From Haloferula rosea (lineage in GTDB: Bacteria; Verrucomicrobiota; Verrucomicrobiia; Verrucomicrobiales; Akkermansiaceae): 64,000 bases of DNA. Below are positions 8,256-17,887 of this stretch, in pieces. The position numbers were made by a program, and so were the translations under genes. The notes below the pieces were generated by a model that ran no database searches, was not told where the DNA came from, and was given only the letters and a program-made list of their open reading frames with translations. Location: assembly GCF_016595525.1 (NCBI RefSeq), contig NZ_JAENII010000010.1:124001-188000 (forward strand), read 5' to 3'. Positions within the stretch are counted from its first letter, which is position 1; the number at the start of each line of letters is the position of its first letter.

Positions 8256-9023
8256 ATGGTCCCATTCTTCCGCTCCCTCGCCCTCGTCACCGCACTGCTC
8301 CTTGCGAGCTGCGCCAATCAGCAACAGGTCCCTGCTTCGCCCGACATCCTTCGGGTCGGAGTCACACCAAACTCGCCTCCGATCATCTTCAAATCGGGCG
8401 GGCAATACCAAGGCTTGGATGCCGACCTCGCGCGTTCCCTCGCCGCCGAGATGGGCAGGACCCCTCAATTCATCGAACGAAAATGGGATCGCCTGCTCCC
8501 CTCACTCCAGGCTGGAGAGATCGACATCGTCATGTCGAACATGACCATCACCCCGGAGCGTCGAAGCTACGCTCAGTTCACATCGCCCTATCTCGAAGTC
8601 GGACAGATGATCCTCGTGCGGGCCGGTGAGATCCTTTTCTATCAAGACCCACGGGTGCTCGCCTTCGTCGACAAACGAATCGGCGTTGAGGAAGGAACGG
8701 TCTCGGACACCTTCGTCCAGCGCTACTGCCCGAAAGCCACACGTGTCGGCCTCAAGGATCCGTCGCAGGCCATCGACGCCCTGGCCAGCGGGAAGATCGA
8801 TGCCTTCGTCCACGACGCCCCGGTCATCTGGCAACTCTCGGGACCTGCCGCCGTGAAGGGAGTCGCCATGGTCCCCACTCCCATCGGAGCCGAATCCCTC
8901 GGTTGGGCCGTCCGTCGTGGTGACACCGCCACTCTGAACAAGGCCAATGCCGCCTTGAAGAAATGGAAACAAAACGGCCAGTTGGCGAAAATGGTCAACC
9001 GCTGGGTTCCCACCCGCCGCTGA
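8256..9023 (+). CDS. extracellular solute-binding lipoprotein, family 3
   Basis: A 255-residue periplasmic-binding-protein fold of the bacterial family 3 type, which usually binds amino acids or small polar solutes. A lipoprotein signal ends in Cys19 (LLLASC). The mature part shows LRVGVTPNSPPIIF, the GLDADLARSLAAEMG segment, SNMTITPERR and YAQFTSPYLEVGQ, all typical of SBP_bac_3. No permease or ATPase gene is adjacent, so it may work with a transporter encoded elsewhere or act as a sensor. A GTG one codon upstream (8253) is an alternative start. It is codirectional with the M48 gene, 65 bases away. Confidence 0.9.
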   Translation: MVPFFRSLALVTALLLASCANQQQVPASPDILRVGVTPNSPPIIFKSGGQYQGLDADLARSLAAEMGRTPQFIERKWDRLLPSLQAGEIDIVMSNMTITPERRSYAQFTSPYLEVGQMILVRAGEILFYQDPRVLAFVDKRIGVEEGTVSDTFVQRYCPKATRVGLKDPSQAIDALASGKIDAFVHDAPVIWQLSGPAAVKGVAMVPTPIGAESLGWAVRRGDTATLNKANAALKKWKQNGQLAKMVNRWVPTRR

Positions 9024-9055
9024 ACCGACGTCCATCCAAGGCGACCAGGCACCCG

Positions 9056-9565
9056 TCACGTCGTATCCACGAACCGGTGCGGCCAGCATGGCCGGTCTTC
9101 GCGGCAGCTTGTTAGATAACCATCCCAGTCAGCCAGCTTGGGCAGATCACGGGTTTCACCCCGCATCTCGATCCGCCGCTTTCGTTCGTCCGGGTCGCAC
9201 CAGACGAAATGGGCGATCACGTTTTGGCCGACCTTCCCCTCAAGGCCGGCCAACCCATCAGGTTCTCCCCCTTCCCGGGTGAAAGGACCTACGATGATCA
9301 CCGGACCCCGTGGAAGGTGCTCCCGTGCCAGTTCGAACAGTGTCTCATAGACCGGCTCACGATAGGCCTCCTTGTATGCCACCGAATCCCTGTCGTCGGG
9401 GTCCCTGCCCGCCAGCAGCAGCCCGGCTCTCACCAATCGCTCGGTCACCTGATCACTGTCGAGCAAACAGGCACCCAAGCGGTCCGCCAGAACGCGAGCA
9501 TACCGCGTCTTCCCGGCCGCCGGTGGACCGCAGACGAGATGGCATTCGTGAACTTCCGATCCCAT
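9056..9565 (-). CDS. P-loop kinase-like ATPase coupled to sugar isomerase-like gene
   Basis: A 169-residue single-domain P-loop protein. The Walker A motif GPPAAGKT lies near residue 13, and PVIIVGPFTREG may form the second strand region. The sequence FVWCDPDERKRRIEMRG resembles the lid and closing region of small-molecule kinases in the zeta-toxin/chloramphenicol-phosphotransferase-like group (AAA_33). It probably phosphorylates a small molecule, but nothing identifies the substrate. The upstream gene stops at 9571-9569, immediately before a GTG at 9568 and the ATG at 9565, so translation is very likely coupled. That makes a sugar or sugar derivative a reasonable guess for the substrate. Confidence 0.8.
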   Translation of the reverse strand: MGSEVHECHLVCGPPAAGKTRYARVLADRLGACLLDSDQVTERLVRAGLLLAGRDPDDRDSVAYKEAYREPVYETLFELAREHLPRGPVIIVGPFTREGGEPDGLAGLEGKVGQNVIAHFVWCDPDERKRRIEMRGETRDLPKLADWDGYLTSCREDRPCWPHRFVDTT

Positions 9566-9568
9566 CAC

Positions 9569-10489
9569 TCAACCCTTGAGGCCATCGCGCCACGCCCTCA
9601 GCACCTTCATGTCCTGACCAATCATCGCCCACGCTTCCGCGGCGGAATCTGCCGGGTAGATCTGATGATTCCCCCACTCCATGTGCAGACTCAGTGGCAT
9701 CGGTTTCAATCCCCGGCTCGTGTGATCGAAAACCTCACGGGTGACGAAACCGGTATCCAATGGAACATTGATCCGCTTGTCGCTTCGCTTCCCTTCCCAA
9801 CGGGCATCCTTGACGTAGAGCGACCGGATGTGCGGCTTGGCGACCGCCGCCGCCTGTTTCCACGCGCTCCCGGTGTCGTTTTTGGTATGCCTCAGATCAT
9901 AGGCAAGCCCCAACGCATCGGGATCAATCCCCTCGAGCATCCCGACAATGTCCCAGACCAAGGCACCCACAAACACCGCTCCCGAGTGAATCTGATAGAG
10001 CCCGTGCACTCCGAGTGACTCGTTGAGGTCGGCGAGCTTCCTCAACCGGTCGCGGAACGCTGCCACCTGCTCGGTGGGTCGCGACTTGTTGTCGTAACGG
10101 TAGTGCCCCATTCGATAGGAGGTGATTCCCTGATCCCTGAGTACCTTCAAGAACTCGGACGTCCGGGGTCCCGCCTCGGTGATATCCGTGGCGGCGATCA
10201 CGGTCTTCAGCCCGGACTTCGCCAGCGACTTGAGCATCCCGGGAACCTCCTTCGCTGCTTGCTCCGGCTTGATGTGGCCATTCTTCCGAATCGTTGCCTC
10301 GATCCCCTGAGCTCCCATCCCCGCCAACCTCTCACCTATCTCATCGTAGCTCAGCGCCTGAACCGGCTTCTCGAAAAACACGATCGGCCAGTCGGAAGAC
10401 AACGACCGCTCTGCTTCCGCACCGCGTGCCGTTCCCGCCAAAGCCCCGGCCGCCACGACCTGTTTGATGAAATCCCTTCGCTCCTGCAT
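9569..10489 (-). CDS. sugar phosphate isomerase/epimerase-like TIM-barrel protein with Tat-type signal
   Basis: A 306-residue protein of the xylose-isomerase-like TIM-barrel superfamily. The N-terminus has a twin-arginine-like signal (RRDFIKQVVAAGALAG), so it is probably exported. Barrel strands are visible as GIEATIRK, LKTVIAATDI, ITSYRMGHYRY, LGLAYDLRHTKNDTGS, IRSLYVKDARW and SLHMEWGNHQ. The charged strand ends fit metal-binding positions of this fold, though I cannot assign each ligand. Such proteins in Verrucomicrobiota and Planctomycetota often accompany Gfo/Idh/MocA and DUF1080 proteins in sugar breakdown; both occur a few kilobases away. It is directly followed by the P-loop kinase-like gene. 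Confidence 0.85.
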   Translation of the reverse strand: MQERRDFIKQVVAAGALAGTARGAEAERSLSSDWPIVFFEKPVQALSYDEIGERLAGMGAQGIEATIRKNGHIKPEQAAKEVPGMLKSLAKSGLKTVIAATDITEAGPRTSEFLKVLRDQGITSYRMGHYRYDNKSRPTEQVAAFRDRLRKLADLNESLGVHGLYQIHSGAVFVGALVWDIVGMLEGIDPDALGLAYDLRHTKNDTGSAWKQAAAVAKPHIRSLYVKDARWEGKRSDKRINVPLDTGFVTREVFDHTSRGLKPMPLSLHMEWGNHQIYPADSAAEAWAMIGQDMKVLRAWRDGLKG

Positions 10490-10615
10490 GGCCTCATCGC
10501 AGCGCTTTTCCGGCAGGGCGTCAACCCGTCCGCACGAACCACACCCCGGATCCAGGTCCCGGAAACTCCGCTGCCATCGCCCCGCCCCGCCCCGCCAAAT
10601 CTTCCTACACCCGGT

Positions 10616-11506
10616 TCAGGAAAGCAGCAGCACTCCCGTTACGATCCCCACCACACAAACCGCCTTCGACCATCCCTGACGCTCCCGGAAAATGATGATC
10701 CCCAACAGGAACGAAACCACCACCGAAGTCCTTCTCACCGGAGAGATCAGCGAGATCAGGGCATCGGGCTGACTGATCGCAATGAAATACAGGATGTCCG
10801 CAGCCAACAAACTGAGCCCGATCACCGGCACCGACCAGTGCCAGCAGAAACTCCGATGACCTGACTTTCTCATCCACCACCAGACCGCGGGCAACAAAAG
10901 GACCGCCATGTCCATGGTAAACCACGCCTGCACGGCAGACGGCGGAATCCCAGCCGACTGAATCAGGAACTTGTCGTAGAGCGCGGACACCGCCCCCAGC
11001 ACCGTCGCTCCAATCATCAGGAACACACCCTTGTCGCGATGGAAGCGAATCCCCTCCCGGCGACCGACCAGAGAGAAGGCGAAGAACGAGGTGAGGATGA
11101 TCGAGATCCCCAACCACTGCCGGGCCGTCGGGGACTCAGCAAACACCAACACCGCCAGAGCAATCGTCCACAAGGGTCCGGTGGCGCGGATGGGGGCGGC
11201 GATCGAAAGCGGTAGCCTCTTGATGCCACAATACCCGCACACCCACGAGGCACCGACCAAGGCAGCCTTCGCCCACAGGAGAAGGTGCTCGCGCGCCGTG
11301 AGCCGGCCGACATCGAAAAACTCGTGAGGCAAACTGTCCGGCGAAACCGCCGACCAGATCGCAAATGGAAGCCACACCAGTGACGAGGCAAATACGCTGC
11401 CAGCCAGAACCGGCACGACGTCATTTTTCTTCAGCGCCAGTTTCTTGAAATAGTCGTAAAGCCCCAGCAACACGGCAGACGCAATCGACAGCAGAAGCCA
11501 AGACAT
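10616..11506 (-). CDS. EamA/DMT-family transporter
   Basis: A 296-residue, strongly hydrophobic protein with about ten membrane segments arranged as two five-helix halves, as in drug/metabolite transporters of the EamA type. The first half starts WLLLSIASAVLLGLYDYFKKLALKK and includes GIKRLPLSIAAPIRATGPLW, a typical conserved loop and helix. The second half begins near residue 155 and ends with GIIIFRERQGWSKAVCVVGIV, the EamA closing signature. It should export or import a small metabolite across the inner membrane; the substrate is unknown. It is divergent from the DUF1080 gene at 11725. Confidence 0.9.
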   Translation of the reverse strand: MSWLLLSIASAVLLGLYDYFKKLALKKNDVVPVLAGSVFASSLVWLPFAIWSAVSPDSLPHEFFDVGRLTAREHLLLWAKAALVGASWVCGYCGIKRLPLSIAAPIRATGPLWTIALAVLVFAESPTARQWLGISIILTSFFAFSLVGRREGIRFHRDKGVFLMIGATVLGAVSALYDKFLIQSAGIPPSAVQAWFTMDMAVLLLPAVWWWMRKSGHRSFCWHWSVPVIGLSLLAADILYFIAISQPDALISLISPVRRTSVVVSFLLGIIIFRERQGWSKAVCVVGIVTGVLLLS

Positions 11507-11724
11507 GGGCGGTGCGTTTAGTCGCCCGCTGGGAAATGAAAAGCCCGTTCTGAACCGTCATGGCCGGGGACACGGCACGAGCAGGCAATCCCTGCCGTCG
11601 CAGCCCACGCAAGGCGGACCACATCGACGATCCCTTCCGACGTTGGTTCCCGCAGGCCCACTCCACTCCCGATCCGACTTGGATTTGCTGAGAAATCCGT
11701 GAGCCCTCACCCGTAGAAGCAGGC

Positions 11725-12438
<714 letters not shown>

Positions 12439-12487
12439 CCCCGTTCTCACTTCTTTCACGAACTCAATCACTGAAACCTAATCCATC

Positions 12488-13816
12488 ATGAAATCCACCC
12501 ACGACCCGAGCCGCAGAACATTTCTCAAGCAGTCCGCCGCCGGGGCAGGACTTCTCATCCTTCCCTCCGGAGTGGTCTCCGGGAAGAACTCTCCCGGCAA
12601 CAAACTCAACATCGCTCTGATCGGAACCGGAGGACGGGCCACAAGGCACTTTGAGGCGGTGAGCGGCGAGAACGTCGTCGCCCTCTGCGATGTCGACGAA
12701 AACCACATGGCGAAGGCCGCGAAGCAATTCGCAGGGGCCAAGCACTACGTCGACTGGCGTAGATGCCTCGAGCAGAAGGACCTCGATGCCATCGTTTGTT
12801 CGACCACCGACCACACCCACGCCCATGTCGCCAACTGGGCGATGGCCCGCGGCATCCATGTGTACTGCGAGAAACCGCTCGCCAACACCGTCGGCGAAGC
12901 CCGTGCGGTGCGCTCCACCTATCTGGGCAACGAAGCGAACCTCGCCACCCAGGTCGGCACCCAGTTGCACGCGAACAACAATTTCGCCAAGGTCCGCGAA
13001 CTCATCCGCGAAGGTGCGATCGGCGAACTCAAGGGCGTCTCGGCCTGGGGCAACCGCCAGCTCCCCAAACCCGGATACTTCCAGGCCAAGGGAACCCCGC
13101 CAAAGCACCTCCACTACGACCTCTGGATCGGACCGAGTGCCTTTCACCCCTACCATCCCGGCTACTTCGAACACGACCGACCCGGTTCCAATTGCCTCAA
13201 CTGGAACATGTTCTGGGATTTCGGCAGCGGACAGGTCGGCGACATGGGATCGCACACCATGGACCTCGTGTGGAACGCCATTGACGCCGCTCCTCCGACA
13301 TCCATTTCGGCCGAAGGTGACCCATTCAATCCGGACGTCACTCCGGTCAAGCTCACCTCCCACTTCGAAATTCCCGCCAATGACTGGCGCAAGGCCATCA
13401 AGCTTTCGTGGTACCAGGGCGGTGCCATGCCCGACGAGCCGGTCAAGAACGCGCTCCGCGGCATCGGCCACGGCGCCCTGTTTGAGGGAACCGATGCCTG
13501 GCTGGTTTCGGACTTCGGCTCCCACGTCATCATTCCCAAGAGCGCCAAGGATGGAGACCGGTTCAGCCGCACCGGCGTGAAGGGTGGCTACAACCACCAG
13601 GCCGAATGGATCACCGCCTGCAAGGGTGAGGGCAAGACTTCCTGCCACTTCGACTACGCCGGACAGATGATCGAAACCATGCTCCTCGGGTTGGTCGCCT
13701 ATCGGACCGGAGAAACCATCAAGTATGACGCTGCTACCGGAAAGATAACCAACAGCGAGAAGGCAAACAGCCTGATCAACCGGAGCTACCGCGAAGGCTG
13801 GTCATTGATGGGCTGA
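12488..13816 (+). CDS. Gfo/Idh/MocA-family oxidoreductase with Tat-type signal
   Basis: A 442-residue NAD(P)-dependent oxidoreductase. The N-terminus SRRTFLKQSAAGAG is a twin-arginine-type signal, so the folded enzyme with bound cofactor is probably exported. The Rossmann domain begins LNIALIGTGGRATRHFEAV, and the catalytic-region motif is VYCEKPLANTV. The C-terminal part has the family's open beta-sheet with WDFGSGQVGDMGSHTMDLVW, which includes the usual His. It follows the DUF1080 gene, and I infer a short sugar-modifying operon. A strong hairpin lies 22 bases after the stop. The substrate is unassigned. Confidence 0.93.
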   Translation: MKSTHDPSRRTFLKQSAAGAGLLILPSGVVSGKNSPGNKLNIALIGTGGRATRHFEAVSGENVVALCDVDENHMAKAAKQFAGAKHYVDWRRCLEQKDLDAIVCSTTDHTHAHVANWAMARGIHVYCEKPLANTVGEARAVRSTYLGNEANLATQVGTQLHANNNFAKVRELIREGAIGELKGVSAWGNRQLPKPGYFQAKGTPPKHLHYDLWIGPSAFHPYHPGYFEHDRPGSNCLNWNMFWDFGSGQVGDMGSHTMDLVWNAIDAAPPTSISAEGDPFNPDVTPVKLTSHFEIPANDWRKAIKLSWYQGGAMPDEPVKNALRGIGHGALFEGTDAWLVSDFGSHVIIPKSAKDGDRFSRTGVKGGYNHQAEWITACKGEGKTSCHFDYAGQMIETMLLGLVAYRTGETIKYDAATGKITNSEKANSLINRSYREGWSLMG

Positions 13817-13837
13817 AGCTGATCACCTGGACCGCAA

Positions 13838-13878
13838 GACGCCGATGAGAGCCTTTGATCTGGCTCCGCATCGGCGTC
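13838..13878 (+). terminator. strong stem-loop after Gfo/Idh/MocA gene
   Basis: GACGCCGATG (13838-13847) and CATCGGCGTC (13869-13878) form a perfect 10-bp stem. Inside, GAGCC/GGCTC adds a 5-bp stem around an 8-base loop. It starts 22 bases after the upstream stop. No T run follows, so it may be a terminator without a U tract or an mRNA-stabilising element. Confidence 0.5.
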
Positions 13879-13961
13879 ACGCTAGACTCCAGGCAGAAAC
13901 AACGTACATCAAGCCATCGGCTGGCTGCAGTCTTCCGGCCACCTACTTCATCTTCCCGACC

Positions 13962-14549
13962 ATGAACATCTCCCACCTCCTTGCCGCCACACTCACCACT
14001 TCCGCTCTGGTATCCTGCACATCCATCGAAGGTGTCACCGAGACCACCGCCGATGTGAGGGAAGGTGTGCCCGGAGGGCATGTCGTCGAGACCACCACCA
14101 TCCAAGCGACCGTGACCGGCATCGATGCCCGCAAGCGGGAGCTGACGCTGGTCAGCCCGAAGGGCAGGAAATCGACGATCAAGGTGGGCTCCGAAGTTTC
14201 CAACTTCGACCAGATCCAGATCGGCGATCAATTGAAGATCACCCTGACCGAGGAAACCGTGCTCCGCATGATCAAGCCGAACGAAAACCTGAAGGAGTTC
14301 AGCGAATTCACCGGTGAGATCCCCGGTCAGGGAAGGAAACCCGGGCTCAAGGCCAGTGGCGATTATCAGGTCATCGCCACGGTCTCGGCGATCGATACGA
14401 AACGCCGCAAGGCCACCCTCGAGTTCTCTGACGGCACGACCCGGAAGGTCAAGGTCCGGCCTGACATCGACCTCACCCAACATCAGGTCGGAGACAAGGT
14501 CCTCATCCGCCTGACCGAAACCGTGGCGGTTCGCATCGAGAAACCCTGA
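13962..14549 (+). CDS. small lipoprotein with two internal beta-rich repeats
   Basis: A 195-residue protein with a lipobox ending at Cys19 (MNISHLLAATLTTSALVSC), which sets the start at 13962; an in-frame ATG at 13845 falls inside the upstream hairpin and is unlikely. The mature part has two related halves. The first reads IQATVTGIDARKRELTLVSPKGRKSTIKV, and the second YQVIATVSAIDTKRRKATLEF. Each then has a short helix and a DQIQIGDQLKITLTE / HQVGDKVLIRLTE strand pair. This looks like a duplicated small beta-barrel, similar in pattern to OB-like folds. I do not recognise a named family; function is unknown. Confidence 0.8.
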   Translation: MNISHLLAATLTTSALVSCTSIEGVTETTADVREGVPGGHVVETTTIQATVTGIDARKRELTLVSPKGRKSTIKVGSEVSNFDQIQIGDQLKITLTEETVLRMIKPNENLKEFSEFTGEIPGQGRKPGLKASGDYQVIATVSAIDTKRRKATLEFSDGTTRKVKVRPDIDLTQHQVGDKVLIRLTETVAVRIEKP

Positions 14550-14739
14550 GACCACCGGTTTCAGATTCCGTGGGAGTGCGCCCCCATCCACGGCTCCCCC
14601 CCCGCCCGCACGGATCACGATCCACCCACCTTTCGTCCCTCTCGGGACCACGTGCGCAAGCACGCGATTCCCCCAACAGGATCTGGGAACAAGGAACCAA
14701 CTCTGCCACCCATGGAGTCATCATGGGGCGGTATCAGGG
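14550..14739. other. convergent intergenic region with two hairpins
   Basis: The 190 bases between the converging lipoprotein and glpD genes hold no gene I can support. CCGTGG/CCACGG at 14568-14593 could serve the plus-strand gene. CCCATG-gagtcat-CATGGG at 14709-14727, 13 bases after the glpD stop, could serve the minus-strand operon. Neither has a clear T run. Confidence 0.4.
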
Positions 14740-16299
14740 TCAATTCACGACGTAGCCCTCCGCGATTTCCTTGAAGGCCTGCACCTGGTCCCTCTGCCAG
14801 GACTCGTCGCGGCCCAGTTCAGCCGCAAGGAGCTCTGCCACCCGGGGAGCCATCTCCATCGAAACCACGGCATTCAGAAGCAAGGCCCGGGTCCGGCGCG
14901 ACAGGCAGTCCTCAACCGTTCTCGCCATCTCATGGCGCGCTGCCCAGACCACCTCCGCACCAATGATCGGCAAGCTCTCGTGAATCGGCTCCGACCACCC
15001 CGGATTCGACTTCGCCAGTTCAAGAATCTCCCGCGCATCGGAGCCATAGACCGCGAGATCCCCCAACTTCTCAGGGTTCGAGTGGTGACCATGAATGTTC
15101 AGCTTCCTGGTGATGCAAGGACCTTCATCCAACGCCGCCACCGTCTCGGCATGATTGACACAGTCCTCTGCCATGTTCCGATAAGTCGTCCACTTGCCAC
15201 CGCAAACCGTCACCAGGCCCGATGGACCGATGTGGATTGTGTGGTCACGCGACAAGGCTGCGGTGTTCCCATCCCCACTGGCCTTTACCAACGGCCGGAT
15301 CCCGGCAAAGGCCGACAACACATCCGCGCGCGTGGGTTCCCGCTCCAGATAGCCCGCAGCCGTTTCGAGAATGAAATCAATCTCCTCCTCCATCGGCCTC
15401 GGCTCGAGGGTGGATTCGTGAATCGGCATGTCAGTCGTGCCTACCACCACGTGGTGATGCCAAGGAATCGCGAACATCACGCGCCCGTCCGAGGTGTGGG
15501 GAACCATGATGGCCGTATCATTCGGCAGAAACGACTTATCCAAGACGAGGTGAACCCCTTGGCTTGGCGAGATCATCTCCTCCGCGCCGGGGTCATCCAT
15601 CCGACGCACACCGTCAGTGAAGGGGCCCGTGGCATTGATCACCGCCTTTGCCTTCACCTGATGCAATTCGCCGCTCTCTTCATCCACGAAATTCAGGCCT
15701 GAGATGAACCCATCCGAATTCTTCTCGAGCGACGTGACCTTTGCATAATTCACGAGCACCGCTCCCTGCTCGGCAGCCGTCTGCGCGAGATTGACAAGGA
15801 ACCGCGCATCGTCGAACTGGCCGTCGTAGTACTGCACCCCTCCGAGCAGTCCTTCGGTCTTCAAGGTGGGAATGTGCTCGAGGGTTTTCTCCTTCGACAT
15901 CAGGACGGAGGGGCCGAACCCGTATTTCCCGGCCAGCATGTCGTAAACCTTCATCCCGATCCCGTAGAACGGCGCTTCCCACCACGTGTAGTTCGGCACG
16001 ATGAACCTCAGGTCGCTGACCAGATGGGGCGCATTGTCCCGCATGATGCCACGCTCCTTGAGCGCTTCCATGACCAGCGAGACATTGCCCTGTTGAAGAT
16101 AGCGGACGCCGCCATGGACCAGCTTCGTGCTCCGACTGCTGGTTCCCTTGCCGAAGTCACTCTGCTCCAGCAACAGGGTCGAGTAGCCCCGGGAAGCAGC
16201 ATCCACCGCCACCCCTATCCCGGTCGCCCCCCCGCCGATGACCACCATGTCCCACGTCTCTTCCCCACGAACCCTCTCCAGCATTGATTCCCTCTTCAT
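14740..16299 (-). CDS. glpD: aerobic glycerol-3-phosphate dehydrogenase
   Basis: A 519-residue FAD-dependent enzyme that oxidises glycerol 3-phosphate to dihydroxyacetone phosphate at the inner face of the cytoplasmic membrane and passes electrons to quinone. The FAD-binding motif is VVIGGGATGIGVAVDAASRG. It is followed by the family signature SSRSTKLVHGGVRYLQQ. Later marks include NATGPFTDGVR, IPWHHHVVVGTTD and CGGKWTTYR. The length matches GlpD. An alternative ATG lies five codons in. The gene starts 27 bases after the glpK stop, so glpK-glpD form an operon for glycerol use. No glpF permease or glpR regulator is in the window. Confidence 0.96.
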   Translation of the reverse strand: MKRESMLERVRGEETWDMVVIGGGATGIGVAVDAASRGYSTLLLEQSDFGKGTSSRSTKLVHGGVRYLQQGNVSLVMEALKERGIMRDNAPHLVSDLRFIVPNYTWWEAPFYGIGMKVYDMLAGKYGFGPSVLMSKEKTLEHIPTLKTEGLLGGVQYYDGQFDDARFLVNLAQTAAEQGAVLVNYAKVTSLEKNSDGFISGLNFVDEESGELHQVKAKAVINATGPFTDGVRRMDDPGAEEMISPSQGVHLVLDKSFLPNDTAIMVPHTSDGRVMFAIPWHHHVVVGTTDMPIHESTLEPRPMEEEIDFILETAAGYLEREPTRADVLSAFAGIRPLVKASGDGNTAALSRDHTIHIGPSGLVTVCGGKWTTYRNMAEDCVNHAETVAALDEGPCITRKLNIHGHHSNPEKLGDLAVYGSDAREILELAKSNPGWSEPIHESLPIIGAEVVWAARHEMARTVEDCLSRRTRALLLNAVVSMEMAPRVAELLAAELGRDESWQRDQVQAFKEIAEGYVVN

Positions 16300-16326
16300 C
16301 GTTCTAATTTCGGTGGTTTGCCTTCA

Positions 16327-17832
16327 TCATTTTCCATCCTTGTCCGTCAGCCAGCCCAGTGATCTTCGAACCGCCTTGTTCCAGTTCGCCCGCTTCTCCG
16401 CCACCTGGTCCGGAGGCATCCGCGGTTCGAAGACCCGATCCACCTTCCAGTTGGCCACGAGTTCGTCCACCGAGCCCCAGAACCCTGTCGCCAACCCAGC
16501 GAGATAGGCTGCCCCCAACGCCGTGGTTTCGACCATCGTCGGCCGCACGATGGGCATCTGGAGCACATCGGACTGGAACTGCAGCAGGATCTCATCACGA
16601 GTCGCACCACCGTCCACCCGCAGCTCGGGAATGGGGGCATCCGCATCAGCCACCATGGCATCCAGCAGATCCGCGCTTTGGAAGGCCATCGATTCCACGG
16701 CAGCGCGGGCAATGTGGGCCGAGGTCGTGCCGCGTGTCAGACCGAATATCGTCCCCCTCGCATACTGGTCCCAATGGGGAGCTCCCAGCCCCGCGAAGGC
16801 CGGCACGAAATACACCCCTCCGGAATCCGCCACCGACCCCGCAAGACCCTGGATATCGGCGGACTTCTCGATCATTTTCAGTCCGTCCCGCAACCACTGG
16901 ACCACCGCCCCACCGACGAACACACTTCCCTCAAGGGCGTAGGTCATCTTCCCGTCGAACTGCCACGCGATCGTGCTGAGCAGGCGGTGGGACGACTTCC
17001 GGGGTTGGTCACCGCTGTTCATCAACATGAAGCAACCCGTCCCATAGGTATTCTTCACGTTACCAGGCTCATGACAGAGTTGCCCGAACAGAGCGGCATT
17101 CTGATCCCCTGCCATCCCGGCGATCGGGACACCGCGGCACGCCAGCCCGGCGGAGACCTCACCGTAGACCTCGCTGGAAGAACGAACTTCGGGAAGCATC
17201 GACGCAGGAACCCTGAACACTTTCATCAAGTCTTCGTCCCAAGCACAGGTCTCGATGTTGTATAACATGGTCCGGGCTGCATTGGAAGCATCCGTCACGT
17301 GGACCGATCCCCCCGTCAGCCTGTAGACCAACCAACAATCGATGGTCCCGAAGGCCAATTCCCCCCGCTCCGCCCGTGCCCGTGCGCCCTCGACGTGATC
17401 GAGGATCCACTCGATCTTGCTGCCTGCGAAATAGGCATCCGGCACAAGCCCCGTCCGACGGGTGATCAACGCTTCTCCCTCGCCGCCCTTCAACCGGTCG
17501 ATGCGTTCGGAGGTCCGCCGGTCCTGCCACACGATGGCACGATGGATCGGCCGCCCGGTCGATCGATCCCAGACCACCGTGGTTTCCCTCTGGTTGGTGA
17601 TGCCAATCGCGGCAATGTCGTCCGCAGAAATTCCGGCATTCGACATCACCTCGTCGGCAACTCCGGACTGGGATGCCCATATTTCCTCCGCATCATGCTC
17701 GACCCAACCCGGCTGTGGAAAAATCTGTTCGAACTCCCGTTGCGCGATACCTCGGATCTCTCCCTCTCGGTTGAAAAGGATTGCTCTGGAACTGGTCGTC
17801 CCTTGGTCGAATGACAGGATGAATCGGCTCAT
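16327..17832 (-). CDS. glpK: glycerol kinase
   Basis: A 501-residue FGGY-family kinase that phosphorylates glycerol to glycerol 3-phosphate. The start at 17832 places the phosphate-binding motif [11 protein letters not shown] near residue 7; an upstream in-frame start would add twelve unrelated residues. Other marks are [17 protein letters not shown], the [15 protein letters not shown] segment, [27 protein letters not shown] and the C-terminal [16 protein letters not shown]. These are characteristic of GlpK rather than xylulose or gluconate kinases. It leads the glpK-glpD operon and is preceded on the same strand by a methyltransferase gene ending at 17888. Confidence 0.97.
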   Translation of the reverse strand: MSRFILSFDQGTTSSRAILFNREGEIRGIAQREFEQIFPQPGWVEHDAEEIWASQSGVADEVMSNAGISADDIAAIGITNQRETTVVWDRSTGRPIHRAIVWQDRRTSERIDRLKGGEGEALITRRTGLVPDAYFAGSKIEWILDHVEGARARAERGELAFGTIDCWLVYRLTGGSVHVTDASNAARTMLYNIETCAWDEDLMKVFRVPASMLPEVRSSSEVYGEVSAGLACRGVPIAGMAGDQNAALFGQLCHEPGNVKNTYGTGCFMLMNSGDQPRKSSHRLLSTIAWQFDGKMTYALEGSVFVGGAVVQWLRDGLKMIEKSADIQGLAGSVADSGGVYFVPAFAGLGAPHWDQYARGTIFGLTRGTTSAHIARAAVESMAFQSADLLDAMVADADAPIPELRVDGGATRDEILLQFQSDVLQMPIVRPTMVETTALGAAYLAGLATGFWGSVDELVANWKVDRVFEPRMPPDQVAEKRANWNKAVRRSLGWLTDKDGK

Positions 17833-17887
17833 GGGTCTGCGGATCTGATGAGATATCAGGCCCTCCACCCATCGTCAAACTCCCCCA

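Noticed and set aside
10575-10600. GCCCC tandem tract
   Set aside because: A short simple repeat in a C-rich intergenic stretch; no structure or gene.
13845-13961. N-terminal extension of the small lipoprotein from an upstream ATG
   Set aside because: It would run through the hairpin and bury the lipoprotein signal, so the internal ATG is the better start.
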